A stretch of DNA of 64,000 nucleotides from Pseudonocardia kunmingensis (GTDB taxonomy: Bacteria > Actinomycetota > Actinomycetes > Mycobacteriales > Pseudonocardiaceae), in NCBI RefSeq assembly GCF_006716445.1, contig NZ_VFPA01000003.1, positions 620,001 through 684,000 on the forward strand, in the 5' to 3' direction. The position numbers were made by a program, and so were the translations under genes. Of this stretch, positions 61,351 to 64,000 are shown piece after piece (position 1 is the first letter of the stretch; every line of letters starts with the position of its first letter). The notes below the pieces were generated by a model. It was not told the DNA's origin. It ran no database searches and saw only the letters and a program-made list of their open reading frames with translations.

Positions 61351-61669
61351 CGACCGGGACGGGTGCCTCGTGCTCGCCGTGCGCGGCGAGGTGGACCTGA
61401 GCACGGGAGGACGGCTGATGGAGGCCGGGAGCGCGGCGTTGCGCGAGGCGACGGGGGCTCCGGTGGTCCTCGACCTCACCGGCGTCGACTTCCTGTCGTC
61501 CTCCGGCCTCGGGCTGCTGGTCGCGCTCCACGACGACGGCCGGGAGCTGGGCGCTCCGCTGCGGGTCGTCGTCGACCCGGCGCGTCCGGTGATCCGGCCG
61601 ATCCGCACGATGGGCCTGGACGAGGTGCTCGCGCTCTACAGCACCGTCGACGAGGCCGTCGCGGCCTGA
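61292..61669 (+). CDS. STAS domain anti-sigma factor antagonist
   Basis: The 125-residue product is a SpoIIAA/RsbV-like STAS domain: LVLAVRGEVDLSTGGRLMEA and LDLTGVDFLSSSGLGLLVAL, with the phosphorylatable Ser in the SSSG segment. TACGCT (61278-61283) lies eight bases before ATG (leaderless). The kinase-like partner follows. Confidence 0.92.
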   Translation: MNGPLGGVPPAEQLMTIERDDRDGCLVLAVRGEVDLSTGGRLMEAGSAALREATGAPVVLDLTGVDFLSSSGLGLLVALHDDGRELGAPLRVVVDPARPVIRPIRTMGLDEVLALYSTVDEAVAA

Positions 61670-61740
61670 CCGGCGGGCCGCTGGTGGGAGGAACCGCGCA
61701 GGAACCGTCGGGCGCCGGCCCGCCGGAGGACGTCATCTCG

Positions 61741-62127
61741 ATGGTCCTCATGGCCGACCCGGTGTCGCTCTCGGTCGTCCGGGAGCGGTTCAACCGCTGG
61801 TTGCGGGCCTTGCGCTGGCCGGACCGCGAGATCGACGACGTCGTCATGGCAGTGAACGAGGCGGTGACGAGCGCCGTGGAGCAGACCCACCCGTCGGCGA
61901 TCGGCGCCGAGGTGCGGGTGGCGGCGCGGCAGTACGCGGAGCCCGACGGGTGCCGGCGCGTCCTCGTCGCGGTGGCGGGTGGCGAGATGTGGTCACCCGA
62001 GCCCGACGGCTTCGAGGGGCCGGGCCTGCTGATGATCCACGCCTGCATGGACGCGATCGAGGTGTCGCGGGAGCCCGACGGCACCACGATGCTGCTCACC
62101 AGCGCGAAGGTGCCCCCGCTGCGCTAG
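61741..62127 (+). CDS. RsbW-like ATP-binding anti-sigma factor
   Basis: The 128-residue product is a HATPase_c_2 protein: VVMAVNEAVTSAVEQTHP (N box with Glu and Asn-type position) and FEGPGLLMIHACMDAIEVSR (G box), ending GTTMLLTSAK. It probably binds and phosphorylates the STAS partner and a sigma factor. ATG 61741 has GGAGGA ten bases upstream; GTG 61684 is an alternative. In the N box Ser replaces the Asn common in RsbW, so kinase activity is uncertain. Confidence 0.85.
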   Translation: MVLMADPVSLSVVRERFNRWLRALRWPDREIDDVVMAVNEAVTSAVEQTHPSAIGAEVRVAARQYAEPDGCRRVLVAVAGGEMWSPEPDGFEGPGLLMIHACMDAIEVSREPDGTTMLLTSAKVPPLR

Positions 62128-62139
62128 TGAGCCCCGCCA

Positions 62140-62724
62140 CTAGTCCCGGTAGAGCCGTCGCTTGGAGATGTACTGCACCACCCCGTCGGGCACCAGGTAC
62201 CAGACCGGGCGGCCCTGCTCGACGCGGCGCCGGCAGTCGGTCGACGAGATCGCCATCGCCGGCACCTCGACGAGGCTGACCGCGCCGTCGGGCAGGTGGT
62301 CGTCGTCGAGGGTGTATCCGGGGCGCGTGACGCCGACGAAGTGCGCGAGGCGGAACAGCTCGTCCAGCTTCTGCCAGGTCAGGATCTGCGCCAGCGCGTC
62401 GGCGCCGGTGATGAAGTACAGCTGGGCGTCGGGGTGTTCGGCGTGCAGGTCGGTGAGCGTGTCGGCGGTGTAGGTCGGCCCGGGGCGCTCGATGTCCACG
62501 CGGCTCACCGAGAACATCGGGTTGGACGCCGTGGCGACCACCGTCATCAGGTAGCGGTCCTCGGGCCTGCTCACCGTGCGCTCGGACTTCTGCCACGGCT
62601 GCCCGGTGGGAACGAAGATCACTTCGTCGAGCCCGAACCGGTCCGCCACCTCGCTGGCGGCGACCAGGTGACCGTTGTGGATCGGGTCGAACGTACCGCC
62701 CATGACCCCGATCTTGCGCTCCAT
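62140..62724 (-). CDS. nadD: nicotinate-nucleotide adenylyltransferase
   Basis: The 194-residue product has GVMGGTFDPIHNGHLVAASE (nucleotidyltransferase HxGH), VPTGQPWQK and the C-terminal PAMAISSTDCRRRV (ISSTxIR). It makes deamido-NAD. TAGGCT lies six bases before ATG 62724 on the minus strand (leaderless); GTG 62727 is also open. In the canonical order rsfS follows it directly; here the STAS/HATPase pair intervenes on the other strand. Confidence 0.96.
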   Translation of the reverse strand: MERKIGVMGGTFDPIHNGHLVAASEVADRFGLDEVIFVPTGQPWQKSERTVSRPEDRYLMTVVATASNPMFSVSRVDIERPGPTYTADTLTDLHAEHPDAQLYFITGADALAQILTWQKLDELFRLAHFVGVTRPGYTLDDDHLPDGAVSLVEVPAMAISSTDCRRRVEQGRPVWYLVPDGVVQYISKRRLYRD

Positions 62725-62765
62725 CACCGAAGCCTAAACGGCCCGATCGGACGGGCGGGGCCAGG

Positions 62766-63350
62766 TCAGGCGCCTGCACCCGCAGCCAGCGCATCGGCGA
62801 GGAATCGGAGCTCGCGGTGCATGGCCTCCTGCCCGTCGTCGGCGTGCCGGGCGACCGAGTGCCGGTAGCTGACGGCCGAGGCGAGCAGCTGGGCGGCGCA
62901 GTCGACGTCCGCGACGGGGCAGCCGTCCGGGCGCGCCGCCGCGACGACTGCCCGGATCTGGGCGACCATCCGGTCGAAACGGGCCTGCAGCGCGTCGAGG
63001 ACGGCCGGGTGCGTGTCCGCCTCCCGCCACAGCAGGTGCGACAGCACGGCGGACGTGTCGAGCGCGCGGTCGAAGGCGTCGACGAGCCGGTGCAGGCTGG
63101 CGGCGACATCGCCGGGAACCACGACGCGGTCCGGGTCGATCCGGTCGTCGGGCAGCCGCTCGACCAGCGCGGAGAGCAGGTCCGGCTTGCGCTTGAAGTA
63201 GTAGTGGACGAGGCCCTTCGGCACCTCGGCGCGCTCGGCGATCCGCGAGGTGGGAGTGGCGTCGAAGCCGGACTCGGCGAAGAGCTGCTCGGCCGCGGCG
63301 AGGATCCGCTCACGCGCGCCCGGCTCGTCCGGTGCCGCCGTCTCCGCCAT
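62766..63350 (-). CDS. TetR family transcriptional regulator
   Basis: The 194-residue product has a TetR helix-turn-helix (RERILAAAEQLFAESGFDAT, TSRIAERAEVPKGLVHYYFK) and a helical ligand domain with Cys residues (GCPVADVDCA). GGAGGAG lies three bases before ATG 63350. It may act at the palindrome at 63848 or on its own promoter near the repeat at 63380. Confidence 0.9.
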   Translation of the reverse strand: MAETAAPDEPGARERILAAAEQLFAESGFDATPTSRIAERAEVPKGLVHYYFKRKPDLLSALVERLPDDRIDPDRVVVPGDVAASLHRLVDAFDRALDTSAVLSHLLWREADTHPAVLDALQARFDRMVAQIRAVVAAARPDGCPVADVDCAAQLLASAVSYRHSVARHADDGQEAMHRELRFLADALAAGAGA

Positions 63351-63379
63351 GTGCTCCTCCACCCCTCCCCGGTCACTGT

Positions 63380-63426
63380 ACGAGCGGCCCTCCCGTCCGA
63401 GGAACCTGGACGGAAGGGCCGCTCGT
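63380..63426. repeat. palindromic repeat family 1, diverged copy E
   Basis: Arms of 19 bases (63380-63398 and 63408-63426), ACGAGCGGCCCTCCCGTCC on the left, pair with one C/T mismatch at the same place as in copies A and B. It lies between the TetR gene and the SPW gene. Confidence 0.65.
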
Positions 63427-63445
63427 GGCCACTCGGTGCTCGCCG

Positions 63446-63805
63446 TCAGTGGCTGCCGGCCAGCCCCCGGTGCTCCGCGTTGGCGGACGGGAGGGCCGCC
63501 AGGCCCACCGCGACCGTCAGCACACCCGCGACCCAGGACGTCCAGGACGCGCCGGCGAGGTCGGCGTAGCCGAACACCCACGGCGAGATGAACAGCAGGG
63601 CGCCGAGCACCGCGTGCACGTACTCACTGGCCACCGAGCCCGGTTGCGCGAGCGACCACAGCGCCGCCGCCGCGATCAACACGCCGAAGACGATCAGCGA
63701 CCACATCGCGGCGCTGTCGGTGGAGACCACGATCGGCGACAGCGCGGTCAGCACACCGATCACCAGTGCCGCCCAGTCCTGCCACCGCTGCCATGCCCTG
63801 GTCAT
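63446..63805 (-). CDS. SPW repeat membrane protein
   Basis: The 119-residue product has four helices in two halves, each with an SP(W) motif: TALSPIVVSTD and LFISPWVFGYADL. SPW-repeat proteins are small membrane proteins of unknown function common in actinobacteria and proteobacteria. ATG 63805 is used; GTG 63814 is also open. Confidence 0.88.
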   Translation of the reverse strand: MTRAWQRWQDWAALVIGVLTALSPIVVSTDSAAMWSLIVFGVLIAAAALWSLAQPGSVASEYVHAVLGALLFISPWVFGYADLAGASWTSWVAGVLTVAVGLAALPSANAEHRGLAGSH

Positions 63806-63839
63806 TGCGATCACCCTTCCCTCGTGAGGAGACGCCTCC

Positions 63840-63869
63840 ATAGTGCGCTTGACTGGCCGCCCGGTCAAG
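63840..63869 (-). promoter_or_regulatory. promoter and operator of the SPW gene
   Basis: On the minus strand TTGACC (complement of 63863-63868), a 17-base spacer and CACTAT (complement of 63840-63845) form a promoter. CTTGACTGG (63848-63856) and CCGGTCAAG (63861-63869) form an inverted repeat over the -35 box, fit for the TetR protein next door. Confidence 0.5.
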
Positions 63870-63934
63870 GTGGTGGAGCCGAGCGCGATGAGACCTTCGG
63901 AACACCCTGGCCGGCGAGCTCGAGCCGACCTCAC

Positions 63935-63995
63935 GATCAGAACTTCGGCGCGTTCCCGGGTGGAGAACGCCCGTTCTCGCGCCGAAGGTCTGATC
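63935..63995. repeat. long imperfect palindrome at the window end
   Basis: Arms of 18 bases (63935-63952 and 63978-63995), GATCAGAACTTCGGCGCG on the left, pair at 17 positions; the centre holds a second hairpin (GAGAACG/CGTTCTC). It may be a terminator or promoter element of a gene beyond the window. Confidence 0.6.
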
Positions 63996-64000
63996 ATGGC

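Overview
The window is very GC-rich, has a codon third position dominated by G/C, starts many genes with GTG, and often places a TAnnnT -10 box 6-8 bases before the start codon (leaderless transcription). Together with mycothiol-type and methylglucose-lipopolysaccharide-type genes this points to an actinobacterium, most likely a Pseudonocardiaceae member (Pseudonocardia-like); the genus is inferred from gene content only. No rRNA, tRNA, CRISPR array, prophage or transposase was seen.

Backbone. From left to right the conserved genes hemW, sirA-cysH, lepA, rpsT, holA, comEC, comEA, degV, octT, gpgP, rsfS and nadD follow the order of the Mycobacterium tuberculosis Rv2388c-Rv2421c segment as I remember it. 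Between them sit lineage-specific blocks. Region 0.1-3.9 kb: secreted beta-helix protein, HemW, amidohydrolase. Region 4.0-11.1 kb: an assimilatory sulfate operon (sulfite reductase, small zinc-ribbon protein, APS reductase, CysD, CysN, chelatase) and a TauE/SafE exporter; both units are preceded by short leaderless ORFs ending in Cys codons. Region 11.1-25.2 kb: mixed metabolic and regulatory genes, sirtuin, MOSC protein, LepA, a GGDEF protein. Region 25.2-37.1 kb: rpsT, holA, a SAM-riboswitch-controlled threonine synthase, a FecCD-type ABC importer with a Fur/Zur-like box, a CPBP protease and a two-component system. Region 37.1-40.7 kb: comEC and comEA.

Region 40.8-58.2 kb is the accessory island. 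Its first half holds a class II bisphosphate aldolase divergent from FGGY kinase, sugar ABC importer, DeoR regulator and PfkB kinase: a kinase-kinase-aldolase route for an imported ketose. Its second half holds a GntR regulator divergent from a BMP-type nucleoside ABC importer, an MtnA/eIF-2B-type isomerase, a nucleoside phosphorylase and a class II (fuculose-type) aldolase. This set makes a complete predicted route from an imported nucleoside, through pentose-1-phosphate and ketopentose-1-phosphate, to dihydroxyacetone phosphate plus a short aldehyde. It is the most interesting system in the window. An MFS/LysR divergent pair closes the island.

Region 58.3-64 kb returns to the backbone (degV, octT, gpgP, rsfS, nadD), with a STAS/HATPase partner-switching pair on the opposite strand between rsfS and nadD, then a TetR regulator and an SPW-repeat membrane protein. 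Two families of dispersed palindromic repeats are scattered over the window; one family has five recognisable copies and supplies the last codons and stop of two genes.
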